Assembly (NCBI GenBank): GCA_050084515.1
Contig: CM114272.1
Span: 44,950,001 to 45,014,000 of the forward strand
Direction: 5' to 3'
Origin: Blasia pusilla
Taxonomy: Eukaryota; Marchantiophyta; Marchantiopsida; Blasiales
Length of the DNA: 64,000 nt
The notes under the pieces are model-generated. The model searched no databases. It saw nothing but the letters and a program-made list of their open reading frames with translations, and was not told the DNA's origin. Below are positions 11,141-21,999 of this stretch, piece after piece. Numbering within the stretch: position 1 is the stretch's first letter; every line of letters begins with the position of its first letter. The position numbers were made by a program, and so were the translations under genes.

Positions 11141-11999
11141 TTATTTTTGACAATATGATTGGGTTTAGCATGGCAAGCAACAATAGCTCTGCAAAGGGTC
11201 GGGGAAGGAGACATCCTGTTCCTGCTGTTCCAAATCATGTTGCACAAAGAACACCTGTATCAGGTGCACAGCAAGGTGGAACAATTTTCTTTAGTAACAA
11301 TAGCTCCGTTGAAAGGTACAAAGTCATGCCTACTCAAGATCCACTTCCACAACAACTTGACCAGCATGCACAAAACAACAATTTGGTTTGTATAAACGTA
11401 TTACCTGTCATTAGCCTAAGTCTTCAAATGGCTACCGCTAACTTAACTTAATCAAGTCCGAAGATCGTACGTTGATTTTGCTAAGATGATACTCATTGAC
11501 ATGCTTGAACTCCCACACGACAACCACCCTCAAATTGTTCCACTGACAAATGCCCAATTAAAGTATGCCAACAGCCTAGGCCTTGATGAATCGTACTGGG
11601 CGGGAGATATCTCAAGTCCACAAATGAGCCAACGCATTGATCAGCAAAAATCCTTGGCAACTCTTTTCAGAGAGACAAAGAAACAGCCACCTGCAAGAGG
11701 TCAGCGGTGCATACTACTTTTCTATGCTGTTTATGTGCGACATTACATCAGTGTTTCAGTATAAGTTATAACTCTTATCCTGTTATGTCTTGTGTTTAGG
11801 AATCCAGAAAGAGATAATGACTTTCAAGGGAGTTTCATTTGATGAATCTACCCTTACAAGGCAACAGGCATTTGCCCACTATGCTACGCTCACAAGTGGC
11901 ATAAAGCCAGATCAGTTCCAGGAACTGAGACTTATCATGAAGCTTCCCATTGAACTCCTTGTGGACCTCTCATGTGCTAAAGATTTAGGAGTTGGTGTG
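11141..11999. other. Unassigned stretch between Helitron and gypsy copy A
   Basis: Three plus-strand frames are open here (11155-11451, 11486-11764, 11790-12044; 98, 92 and 84 residues). They have Ser/Asn/Gln-rich composition and the segment SLGLDESYWAGDISSPQMSQRIDQQ. I do not recognise any of them. The base composition is like the Helitron to the left, so this may be Helitron cargo or a downstream Helitron gene, but nothing shows a function. Confidence 0.35.
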
Positions 12000-12049
12000 A
12001 CTCATAGCGGGCTAGGAACTCTAGAGAGTGAAACTCGTTTATAGCATGG

Positions 12050-13060
12050 AACGGTATGTTCCAGCATTTAGAGGGGGCGCCTATGGACGATTACCATGAG
12101 TTCTCCGTCAGATATGCCCAAGAGATTGAGGCATGGCGACTCTATTATGACCCACACTATGTGTCATGGACGGAGCCATTCCCAAATGAGGACGAAGAGT
12201 CAGGAGAGGCTACTTTCTCTTTCACTAGTGATGTTTTAGGAGAGGTCACTTGCACTGGAGCAGTTACACCATCTAGTCGGGTTCGTCCCAGGTTCAACCC
12301 CGTGGTTGAGTTCTTTGCTGAGTTGAGGGTGAGCTACCAAGGGGTATGGACGGAGAAGTTGCGGAGCATTCACGACTTCCAGAGTTTCCTGGGAGAGAGT
12401 TTGCATGATGCTTACACTCGCTTGCGCCAGTTGATCCACGTCACTCAGAGGTGACAGAGGCTAAGGCTATCCAATTATGGTAAGCGATGTTGGCCGGACC
12501 TTGCGGACACGGATGCGGGAGGGAGTGCTTCTTATGAACACATCCCCTATGTTGAGAGAGGTTTTTAGGACCGCCAAGAACATTGAGCGCAACATGGCAG
12601 AGGAGAGCGTAGCCACCATGGGTTTTGGGAGAGAGCAATCACGATTGTCTGCACCACTAGTTTAGCAAGGTGGACTGCGAGAAAGGTCAACTATAGCACT
12701 ACGAGCTTAGGGAGGATACCAAGAGGTTATGCCACAGAGACCTGTGCCTTTATATAGGGCTCAACAACAGCCGCCTACAATTACTTGTTGGTCATGTGGT
12801 GGAGCCCATCATCAGCGTGATTGCACTTGTCAGGGTCATGGACGTGTGCCTCAACATGGAGGAGGAGATGGTGTTGCACCAAGAGGTTATTAGTTTCTCT
12901 ATTGTCAGAGGTATGGTCATACATGCGCTTGGTGTTTCAGTTTACACCCTGAGTTACGCCTGGACTGAGGGCCAAAGAGGGCACCAAAGCGGGTACCCGG
13001 TCCGAGTGGGCCTAGAGATCATGCGTTAGGTGGTCCCGTTGGAGGACTAGGAGCTCGAGT
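12050..13060 (+). pseudogene. gag of copy A (capsid-like and CCHC knuckle)
   Basis: The frame 12056-12454 reads MFQHLEGAPMDDYHEF, EIEAWRLYYDPHYVSW, then RFNPVVEFFAELRVSY and FLGESLHDAYTRLRQLI, the pattern of a retrotransposon gag capsid domain. It continues through stops to KNIERNMAEES. A CCHC zinc knuckle is readable near 12785-12825 (CWSCGGAHHQRDC). The same blocks occur in B at 26401-27170 and in part in C. Two stops and shifts break it. Confidence 0.8.
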
Positions 13061-13669
13061 TGCCCGACACGGTGGTGTAGCTGCCCATGGAGGAGGTAGA
13101 GTCCGACCACCTAGACGCATCAAGGGAGACATCGGGCGTGAGGCTAGGATGGTTGCTCAGATACATTAGCTACAGGAGCATATTTTCGCTATGGCATTGA
13201 GATTACTCGATGGCGGATTCGTGACATCGACATCATATAGAGGACCTAGAGATATGGAGGATCCTGGTTGGATGTGCAGGCGGGGTTGCCTAGATGGAGG
13301 CTGCCGTAGAGTTGGATCCACAACGAGGGGAAGCTAGGAAACATTCTAGGCTTCCTCACTCTTTCACGTTGTCCGAGGCAATGAGGACCCCATCGATGGG
13401 TCCTAATCAGAGTTCCTAGAGAGTTGGTGATGTTGTTGGTATGCATGCATGAAGGGCGATGGGAGAAGCAAGTGCGACGACTTCTATTTCTGATGCTCAG
13501 GAGGGGCATGTGTCGGGCACGTTTCTGGGAGCGGCCACCGTTGTGTACTGTGCTCCTTTATTTTTTGCTTCTGATGTTATGACTTTGGGAGGTACGCTTG
13601 CCGAGATTTTTTGGCTGGCCGCTACGCTATGTGAGTGTGGAGTTGGAGTTTCTGCATCACGTTCATAGG

Positions 13670-14255
13670 TGATTGTAGAGGAGGTGATGGACCTGCCCTT
13701 GGAGCAGATCCTTGGGCCGTCCACGTCATATTCATGGCAAGTTGCGCCTGCCAGGATGGCGGAGATGCCCGCTAGACCCGCGATAGAGCGTGCCATGGCT
13801 TCTCCTGGTGTTGTGTTGCTGGATAACCGGGGAGAGGTCTTCCAGTTGATGAGTCCCGGAGATAGAGCTTTTAGTCCGCAACGCATCTTATTGGATTCAA
13901 GAGCGCAACCCTTGATGTTGGGGAAAGCATCATTCAGAGGATTGGGCTTGACGAGAGCCGATGTGGAGCATTTTCCATTCCGGATATAGACATCCTTGGA
14001 TGGAGCAACTACCACACAATATATCACCCAAGAGGAGGTCGTGGTGGGGATTCGCCCGGGACATCCTACATATGATTCAGCGGTGTGAGCCAAGGCAATA
14101 GTGACTGATGCAAAGTCCTATGACGTCTTGGTTGGTGGAGCAGTATTATACCCGATGGGGTTTTCCCTCGATTACTGGGAGGATTCCTACATACAAGATG
14201 GCACTCAGGTGATTGGCGCCTTAGCTCATTACCTGTTGGATTCACAGGTGCAGTG
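13670..14255 (+). pseudogene. Aspartic protease of copy A
   Basis: The segment SPQRILLDSRAQPLMLGKAS resembles a retropepsin active site with Arg where Gly is expected after Asp-Ser. Copy C has a stop codon then Gly-Ala-Gln at the same place, which argues that the family originally had a normal Asp-Ser-Gly and that A and B share a GGA-to-AGA change. The rest, LGLTRADVEH and SYDVLVGGAVLYPMGF, fits a pepsin-like fold ending. It lies between gag and the methyltransferase. Confidence 0.7.
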
Positions 14256-14324
14256 ATCGAGCGACGGCCAGGAGAGATGGCGACCTAAGCAGCATTTAGC
14301 AGTGCCATCACTTGGCCTAGTGAT

Positions 14325-15575
14325 TTGATTGAGGGACATGTCCATACAGAGGATATTCTTCTTCTTGACATTTTTGTGGAGAGTAGTGTCATGGTAGCCG
14401 CATCAGTCCGTGGAGGAGAGGTGCCACTTTGGGGCTCGACTCAGGAGCTTCGACGCTTAGCCACTGAGCATGTGCAGACCGCGTGTATCGAGACATTTGC
14501 ACTAGAGTGTGACGGGTCAAAGGAACCCCATGTAGGCAGTAGTGCTGCTATTATCCCTTTGGACACCACCCTGATTGTGTGGTGTATCCTAGAGGCGGAT
14601 ATTCGGATGTTGGATCTCTTTGGAGGGATCAGCAATGGGTTAGCTGTTGTTTTGCACTCTGGAGTGTGCGTACACCAGTACCTGTATGTGGAGATCGATG
14701 ATGTTGCAAGGCACGCTTCACTTCACCTTGTGGTGAAGTTACGCCTCTGTTTTCCCGACTTGTTGTCTACTTCTGCCATTCAGGGTTACCAGAGTTCCCT
14801 ACTCAGGGACATTTCACTGTTGGGGGCGCAGGACTTTGAGCGGATAGGGACCATAGACTTGGTCATTGCTGGTTGGTCGTGTCAGGTCCAATCGAGTATT
14901 GGACGAGGTAGCAGGTTAGCTGACACTCAGTCCAAGTTGTTTTGGGAGATGATGCGGATCTTGCGACATTTATGGGAGCATTAGCCTCGTTCTCCAGCAT
15001 ATAATTTGGAGAATGTGTCAATTTTGGGCAATTCGAGGTCCCGCATGGTGACGAGTGTACATCAGGTGCGCGCATGGATTGGCCCGGCAGTGTTGTGAGA
15101 TACGGCAAGTGTAAGTTCTAGAGCACACCGCCTGCGTCTTTGGTGGACCAACTTGGTATCACATGAGGTGTTGGAGAGGGCTTATGCGAGAGTGGAGCGT
15201 CCCTTCCATTTGTTGGTGGATTCTATATTGGATCCAGGCCATCGATCACAAGCAATCAGGCACGATGATTGACCGCCGTTGACTGTGGTCAACAAGATTG
15301 GCATGCCACGAGCAGCATTTCCCCCATTGGTGAGTTTTCCCGCTTCCTATGCATTCAAGGAGGCTAGACCTGGCTTGGTTTGGGATGACCAAGTACAAAG
15401 GTTGATGGAGTCCAACGTCGATGAGCGAGAGTGAGAGCGAGCGATGGGATTCCCCACAAGAGTGACGGTAGTACCGTCACTATCGGAGGCATCACGACGT
15501 CATGTCTTGGGTCAAGTGATGGACTTGAACTGCTTAACATGGATTTTCAGCTTAGGAGTAGCTAAGCAGCGTCGT
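14325..15575 (+). pseudogene. Cytosine-5 DNA methyltransferase domain in copy A
   Basis: The frame 14325-14984 and its continuation to 15575 carry the ordered motifs of a cytosine-5 DNA methyltransferase. Motif I is MLDLFGGISNGL (about 14607-14642, the SAM-binding loop). Motif IV is AGWSCQVQSS (Cys codon 14880-14882, with Ser for the usual Pro). Next come KLFWEMMRILRHL, motif VI YNLENV (about 15001-15016), a motif VIII-like SSRAHRLRLWWTNL, and motifs IX/X ERAMGFPT and RRHVLGQVMDLNCLTWI (15440-15545). The spacing and the WTNL/LLG-type ends resemble DNMT3 and plant DRM enzymes. Stops at about 14984 and at several later points make it inactive. The 90 residues before motif I are unassigned. Confidence 0.88.
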
Positions 15576-15849
15576 TTGAGGATGCGACATATCACCAAAG
15601 TTGCATTGGTGAGCCCCATGCCTATCGAGACGATTGAGGCAATGGTTGGGGGCGAGACCCGAGGAGATTGACACACCAAGGATGATCGGGAGAGACACCC
15701 TTGGACTTCTTGGGATGTTTTGCTGGTACGCTAGGAGATGATAGCCACAACATCAAGCGTGGTTCAGGGTACTGCACGTGGAGATATGAGTTCTATTATC
15801 GGAGACGGGGTTGCACCAAAACAACCACCGACATCCGCACGGGAGAGCC

Positions 15850-17285
15850 CTACCGTAGTCATGATGGAGACTTGGGAGCCAGATATGGGCCCTAAGTTGA
15901 CAGAAGGAGAGTGGCGTTGGATACACCAATTCCTTAGGAGTTATAAGAGTTGTTTTGCATTTAGTATGCATGATTTGGGTACGCTAAAGGGTCCAAGGAT
16001 CTGCATTGAGTTGTCGAGTGACACGCCAATCTTCCAACGATCCTACAAGTAAAATGATGTGGAGAGGGCTCTAATTCAAAGTAGCAGCCACGACTTGGTT
16101 GGAGCAGGACTGGTGGAGATGCATGGAGAGTATGCATTTGCCACTGTCATGCCCACCAAGAAGGATGTGCATGCCAACTGGACAGATAGGCGGATGTGTG
16201 GAGATTACCGACCTATCAATCGGTAGACGAAGCCTGATAAGTATGCCATGCCCACCCTTGAGGAGATCTTTGATGCGATTGGGCATGCAAAGGTCTTAAA
16301 TTCATTGGATCAGCTTTCTATCAGATTGGAGGATAGGCAGAAGATGACATTTTGAAGCATCGATCCTCACGGGAAGGATTGTTTGTACCAATGGCGATTC
16401 TTACCATACGGGTTAAAGAACGCCCCAGATGAGTTTCACAGGGTCATGGATAGGATTTTGGCAGGTCTAGATTTTGCTAGGTGTTATATTGATGATATCG
16501 TAGTCTTTACCGCACGGTTGAGGAGCATGAGCGACATCTAGAGGAGGTGTTTCGATGATTGCTATTACTTGGGCTGAAGCTACATCTAGACAAGTGCAAG
16601 TTCTTCTACGACCAAATTGAGTACTTTGGTCATACGATATACCCAGGGGGCTTTGGTGTGCAGCAGAAGAAGGTAGAGGCTAGATTTTCATGCATTCCAC
16701 GCCCTACAGATGTGAATTGAGTTCGTGCATTCATGGGATTGGCGAACTTCTATCAACAGTACGTCAAGGGTTTCAGCTCGATTGCAAAGCCGCTAACCTT
16801 GATGACCAAGGTGGATAAGGAGTGGGGGGATGAGTAAGAGAGCATTTTCAGATGCTCAAGGATACATTGACGTCCGTGCCCATATTGAGGAGACCGATCA
16901 GGGGGCGTCCTTTCCAGTTGCATACCGATTGGAGCATGTTGGGGCTTGGAGCCGTGCTCACCTAGTATGACGATGATGGTAGAGAGTTTGTGGTGGCTTA
17001 CGCTAGTTGCTCGAAAAATGCTGTAGAGGTGAAGTATAGCTCGTATGAAGGTGAGTGGTTGGCTGTAGTGTGGGTTGTCGCACATTTCAGATGTTATCTA
17101 TTCGGAAATCCCTTTACCATCATTATTGATCATCATCCACTAAAGTGGTTGATGGAGTCCAACAAGCTTACAAGGAAGCTTGCAAGGTGGGCTCTTTTGT
17201 TGCAGGAGTATGACTTCCACGTGGTGCATAGACCTGGGATGCTCAACCAAGATGCAGATGGTTTGAGCCGTAACCCATGCCGGAG
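15850..17285 (+). pseudogene. Reverse transcriptase and RNase H of copy A
   Basis: The linker METWEPDM leads into a Ty3-type reverse transcriptase: MPTKKDVHANWTDRRMCGDYRPIN, the LPYGLKNAPDEFHRVMDRIL block, and an intact catalytic YIDD at 16485-16496. The GYHQLPIRL part is shortened. RNase H is in frame 16990-17565 with SSYEGEWLAVVWVVAHFRCYLFG and HHPLKWLMESNKLTRKLARWALLLQEYDFHVVHRPG, ending in DADGLSRNP. Stops at about 16047, 16225, 16355 and 16967 interrupt it. Confidence 0.9.
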
Positions 17286-17569
17286 TGAGCAAGATGTGAT
17301 TGGAGCTCGTTGGCATGGTGAGAGTGATAAGGAGTTAGTGCCAAGATGGCATGCGTCAACGTATTTGGGCTTGTTGGCTATGGAGAGCCAGATTGCTGAG
17401 ACTTTGATGGCGAGGTCTGATGGAGAGTCCTTAGATCCAGAGGCCGGTGAGGAGACGAAAAGTGGCCGAGACACTCACGACGATGGAGTGGTCTTGGAGT
17501 ACCTGCGTATTGGCAGCGTCGCGTGCACAATGGGTGCTAGAGAGCGGGATCTGATCCTACAGTGAGCGA

Positions 17570-18786
17570 GACGGTTCCAGTGCGAGGACACATATGTGTT
17601 GCAAATGTGGAAGGATGGTAGAGTGCGTGTAGTGCCTCATTCTTCGCAGAGAGCACATTTGGTGCGTCATGCCCACGAGGAGTTGTGTCATTTTGGAGTG
17701 AAGCGGATGTACAGCTTGCTCCAGATTCAGTCTTGTGGCGAGGCATGCAGACTGACGTTCAGCAATTTGTTGCCAGATGTATGGTGTGTGATTGAGTCCA
17801 AGCATCATTCAATCCTCCGACTCCACACTTGCATCCACTTCTGATCATGGGTTCAGGTTATAGATGGAGTTTGGATTTTGCAGGACCTTTGGCTTTGACG
17901 GAGCGTCATAGTCGTTATGTGTTCGTGATGGTCACGCACTTCTCAAAGTGGATAGAGTTGGTTGCATTACCTGACAAAGCGAGTGAGGGAGTAGCGTATG
18001 CCTTCCAAGATCGAGTGTTGAGTCATTACGGTGCACCAGCTGAGGCATTGATAGACCAAGGTACAGAGTTCCACAGGGAGTTTCAGGCCTTGTGTGATCC
18101 GATACAGATCGACCACCGCACTACTTCACGAGATCATCCTGAGGAGAATGGACTAGCGGAGCGGGTTATGCAGACGGTGAAGAGAGGACTACGCAAGTAT
18201 GACTTGCAAAGAGGTCACCTAAGATATTGGGACCTTCAGTTGCTGTGGTTGGCGATGGGATACAGATTCAGCAGGCATGCATCCTAATCGTCTTTCTCAC
18301 CGTACTTGTTGCTTTATGGCCGAGAGCAAGATTTACCTGTAGCCATTCGTCGAGATGTTGGCGAGGTATTGAACCTTGATGACCCTGATGTATGGATGCG
18401 AGCATGTTCTCAGAGGGCTGAGAGTGATGCCCATGGCGTTTGAGAACTTGGCGATTGCGCAATATCGGGATACGTTGAGGTATGCGACTATTCGGGGAGC
18501 TGGTTATCGACCTACTATCTTGAGGTTTCATCAAGAAGACTATGTCTACTTGGAGCAGACGACACCCACGATGTTGGATGTGATTGTAGGGCGCACCATC
18601 TTGAGAGTGCGTGAGGTTTAGGGTTTAGGGTACGCGATGGAGGGACGCAATGATATGGTTTGGAAGGACCATGTGCGTAACTGTGCGCCATTTCATCTTC
18701 CGAACATTGACGGTACAGTTGATCCAAGCTTAGCAATAGTTCTTGCAGGCTTGCAGTGTATGTTGTGTGGTTCCGCCCGTAGTGCA
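17570..18786 (+). pseudogene. Integrase of copy A, truncated in the PHD finger
   Basis: The zinc region (AHEELCHFGVKRMYSLLQ with the Cys pair partly lost) begins near 17650. The catalytic core is in frame 17829-18287: first Asp in WSLDFAGPL, second in LIDQGTEF, Glu in HPEENGLAERV. The C-terminal part has VIVGRTILRVREV and WKDHVRNCAPFHLPNIDGTVDPSL. It ends at GLQCMLCGS, the first two Cys of the PHD finger, where sequence homology stops at a telomere-like repeat. A second such repeat sits inside, at 18617. Confidence 0.88.
18617..18630 (+). repeat. Telomere-type repeat (TTTAGGG)2
   Basis: Two units of the plant telomere repeat interrupt the integrase C-terminus of copy A. In copy B the corresponding bases are ordinary coding sequence, so this is an insertion with a small deletion beside it. 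Confidence 0.85.
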
Positions 18787-18800
18787 CCCTAAACCCTAAA
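18787..18800 (-). repeat. Telomere-type repeat (CCCTAAA)2
   Basis: Two units of the plant telomere repeat in the opposite orientation mark the exact point where copy A stops matching copy B, within the PHD finger. Confidence 0.85.
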
Positions 18801-19294
18801 CTCTCCATCCATCAATAATGGCATGGATAGTTCATACATTTCTTCCGATGATGAAACAAGTGCAATAGGAAATCTTCACTGATCCACCTGACTTAGAACT
18901 CTTGAGCTGCCAAATTACCGCCTACATCTTAACCGACCAGACCCAATCATAGATCTAGACTAGTAGAGTAATTAGTGACTTTAGTGAAACGGACTAGTAA
19001 ATAGTTGTAGCAAACTTATTTTGTAAAGACTATTGTAAGAATGCCATTTTGTAGACATTCTTTTTTGTAATATTCTCACCAATAAAGCAATGATTTTAAC
19101 ATTGATGGTCAAATTGGAAAGTGTCATTTTGTGGAGAGAATATTTTATTGCACATTTAGTTTCAAAAATGTATTCTATCTAAGTTATAGAAACTTTCCTT
19201 AAGACCAAGGGAGCGATAGTTTCATGCCCAATTATGATTTTTAGGGAAAAAAATGCTTCATCCATTAGCCGACCCATCTTTTTTCTACATGGTT
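18801..19294. other. No gene seen; AT-rich spacer
   Basis: This spacer between truncated copy A and the satellite array contains no convincing reading frame. It includes TTTTGTAAAGAC-like and AATAAAGCAATG stretches that resemble 3' untranslated sequence, but nothing ties it to a gene. Confidence 0.5.
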
Positions 19295-20424
19295 TCATGG
19301 CACGCGTCAATTTTTGTCCTTTTTTTACTTAATAATTTTTGAGTTTTTTGTCACAACTCCGTTTTGCTAAAAAAAATTGCACGAGAACTAGACACACCAT
19401 GGGGATCAAGTGAACCAAATATTTTAGCTCTAGATGAGATACTTGGACAAGATGGAAAATGAAAAGACCTCCTTTTCATTGAAGGTTTATATTAATGGCG
19501 CGGGTCAAAAAATAAGTTAATAATTTTTTAGCTCTTGGTCAAAACTCCATTTTGCTTAAAACTTTGCAATATAGCTAGCTAGATACACCATGGGGATTCA
19601 AGTGTAGAAAATTTTTGCTCTAGATGAGATATTTGATGAAGATGGAAAATGAAAATATTTTCTTTTCATCAAAGTTTTAATGGCGCGAGTACTAGTGAGA
19701 AAATGAGTTAACAAATTTTGAGATCTTGGTCACAACTCTATTTTTCTTGAAAATTTTCAAGAGAGTTACATACACCTTGGGGATCAAATATACCAAATTT
19801 TAGCTCTAGATTAGATACTTTGACAAGATGGAAAATAAAAATACCTTATTTTTATTGAAGTTTTAATGGCACAGGTACAAAAACGAGTTAACAATTTTTG
19901 CGGTTCTAGTCACAACTCCATTTAACTTGAAACTTTTCAAGAGAGCTACATAAACCTTGAGGATCATGTGTAAAAAATTTGCCTTAGATACAATACTAGG
20001 AAGAGATGGAAAATGAAAAGACCTCCTTTTTATTGAAGGTTGAATTGCGCAGGTCCAGAAATGAGTTAAAAAAAATTGCGCCTTTGGTCAAAACTCCATT
20101 TTGCTTGAAACTTTGGAAGAGAGTTACATACACCATGGGGATCAAATGTATCAAATTTCAGCTCTAGATGAGATACTTTCACAAGATGGAAAATGAAAAG
20201 ACCTTCTTTTCATTAAAGGTTAATGGCGCAAGTCAAAAAATGAGTTAAATTTTTTTGAGATTTTGGTCACACATCCATTTTGGTTAAAACTTTGCAAGAG
20301 AGAAACATACACCTTTGGGATCATGTGTACCAAATTTCAGCTCTAGATGAGATACTTGGACAAGATGGAAAATAAAAAGACATTCTTTCTAGTAAAGGTT
20401 TAATGGCGCGGGTCAAAAAATGAG
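19295..20424 (+). repeat. Satellite array, left block (about six 180-bp units)
   Basis: Tandem units of 178-190 bases each carry the landmarks GTCACAACTCCATTT, CTTGAAACTTT, ATACACCATGGGGATCA, GAGATACTTGGACAAGATGG and TTCATTGAAGG. The CAACTCC landmark recurs at about 19352, 19539, 19730, 19910, 20089 and 20268. The units differ by many substitutions. The same satellite, same strand, resumes at 34925. The array ends inside a unit at 20424, right at a LINE fragment. Confidence 0.93.
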
Positions 20425-21976
20425 CACCTTCTTGTTGCCCTCATCTTGGAAGTCCTCTATCCTCCATTTCTTGATCACCCTCTTCATTGGTTTGGTCGAG
20501 CATTTTAGCCTTTGCTGCAACTCTGTCCACACCAATGAATGATCTGATCTTCCAATGTCTGTCGCATCCATTGTGATCTTCCCACTGCGTGTGTAGAGTT
20601 CCTCATCCACAACTATGTAGTCCACAATGGAGCTCTCATTCTCCTTGAAGTTGACCCTAGTCCAAGCCGGGGATCCCACCTTATGCCTATCATTAAGTGC
20701 CATCAGTTGAAGTTCCCTCAACATCGTGATCAGCCGTGTGCCATTGCCATTCACTCTCACATCTCCAAACATCCCGATCTCCGCTTGGGGATCGGTGCCT
20801 TGCCCACCCAGCTGTTGAAGTCTCCCAGCAAGACTATGTTCCCCTTTGTCTGGAACCCAAGGCAATCAGTTTTCACACCATCAAACGCTGCCTCATTCTG
20901 AGCAGCAGATTCACTTGTTTGTAGGCATGTAAATACACCCAATATACATATCCCGCGAGTTGCACTCAACTCGGACTTTGACCCATATGTTGTGTTCATA
21001 CGAGCCCCTGTCTTTGATGATCTCACACTTGTCCACCATGAAGTCTCGATGAAGAACACACCCCTTCATACCTTTGTTGTTGTTCTTTGGGTCTTTGCAC
21101 ATCTTTCCAAACCATGCATAGTGTGGTACATGGGGTATCTCCATTAACTTGGTTTCCCAAGTTTCTGACCCCCCATATATGTATTTGATTTTTCAGCAAA
21201 ACTTCAGCAACCTCCAGCTGCTTCATTGCATGGGTCGAGTCCACGAAGTTCAGTACCCAAACGGAGACTGTCACTAAGTGGGTTGGGGATCGGCGGGCAT
21301 GCTTTTGGCGTCGGTGTGGCTGCTTGCGACATGGAACCTCTTCATGTGCAGGCTCTTCATCGCTGGTCCCTTGGAGAACACTAAAGATATTAGGTGTGTA
21401 GATCACCATCGGTTTTGTGGAGATGGGCCTTTCCTTCAAGCTGGAACCACCCTCGACTACCATAGCCCTCCAGTTGTAGGCATGTCTCAGATCTTGAGAC
21501 ACCTGGTTTTTGTGGCAAGCCAAGTATTGGCCTCCTCTACCCTTGATAGGCGCCTTGAAGATACATTGATTGCCGTTCATCATCCGAGTAACCCCAACAG
21601 TAGCCAGGAATTCAAAGCCCAAAGCTGCGCACATGATCTTAAATGAGACAAAGTCTACTGTGGGACGTACACCGAAAATGATCATGTGGAACCGTGGTCT
21701 CCTCCTGTAGACCAGATTGAACTCGCTGCCCAGGTCCGAACTCCGGGGGGCCTTTGAGCGTCTCACAAAAACATGCCGGTATTCCCCACCCAGCTTGGGG
21801 ATGCTGGGCTTTGGTATGCGCCTTTGATAGGTGAACTGATACTCCTCACAAGCTTGGGAGGACGGGGATATGTTGGGCTCAAGGCCGCTGATTATATGTA
21901 GAGGTTTGGCAAACAATTGATTTAGGATCTGGGGAGAATGTTTAAGCTCCCAGCCCGAGAGTCCAAACAGGGACTC
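20425..21976 (-). mobile_element. LINE fragment: ORF1 part and AP-type endonuclease
   Basis: On the minus strand, frame 21023-21916 (297 residues) starts as an unassigned ORF1-like protein and runs into an endonuclease start, FVDSTHAMKQLEVAEVLLKNQIHIWGV. The next frames continue the apurinic-endonuclease fold: WFGKMCKDPKNNNKGMKGCVL, RDMYIGCIYMPTN, IVLLGDFNSWVGK and, in 20413-20865, SIVDYIVVDEELY with GRSDHSLVWTEL. These include the GDFN and SDHSLV motifs of LINE endonucleases. The reverse transcriptase is absent: homology stops at 20425 against the satellite. Frameshifts split the domain. Confidence 0.82.
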
Positions 21977-21999
21977 GCTATCCTATTTGTGCGGAGGGG

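Larger units (their letters stand above)
12000..18786 (+). mobile_element. Methyltransferase-bearing Ty3/gypsy element, copy A
   Basis: Homology to copies B and C starts at about 12000 (CTCTAGAGAGT..., just before the gag core) and stops in the PHD region at 18786, where telomere-type repeats follow. Both LTRs and the long leader are missing. Within it the order is gag with CCHC, protease, DNA methyltransferase, reverse transcriptase, RNase H and integrase. Many stops and frameshifts are present, but the catalytic YIDD of the reverse transcriptase, the methyltransferase motif IV Cys and the integrase acidic triad can still be read. Confidence 0.9.

Noticed and set aside
13497-14093. A 198-residue minus-strand frame opposite the protease of copy A
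   Set aside because: It is the antisense shadow of gag-protease sequence that is conserved on the plus strand in copies B and C.
19295-20424. CRISPR-like regular repeats
   Set aside because: The whole 180-bp unit repeats with no unique spacers and the context is eukaryotic; this is a satellite.
21278-21646. A 122-residue plus-strand frame
   Set aside because: It is antisense to the LINE ORF1/endonuclease frame, which shows real endonuclease motifs.
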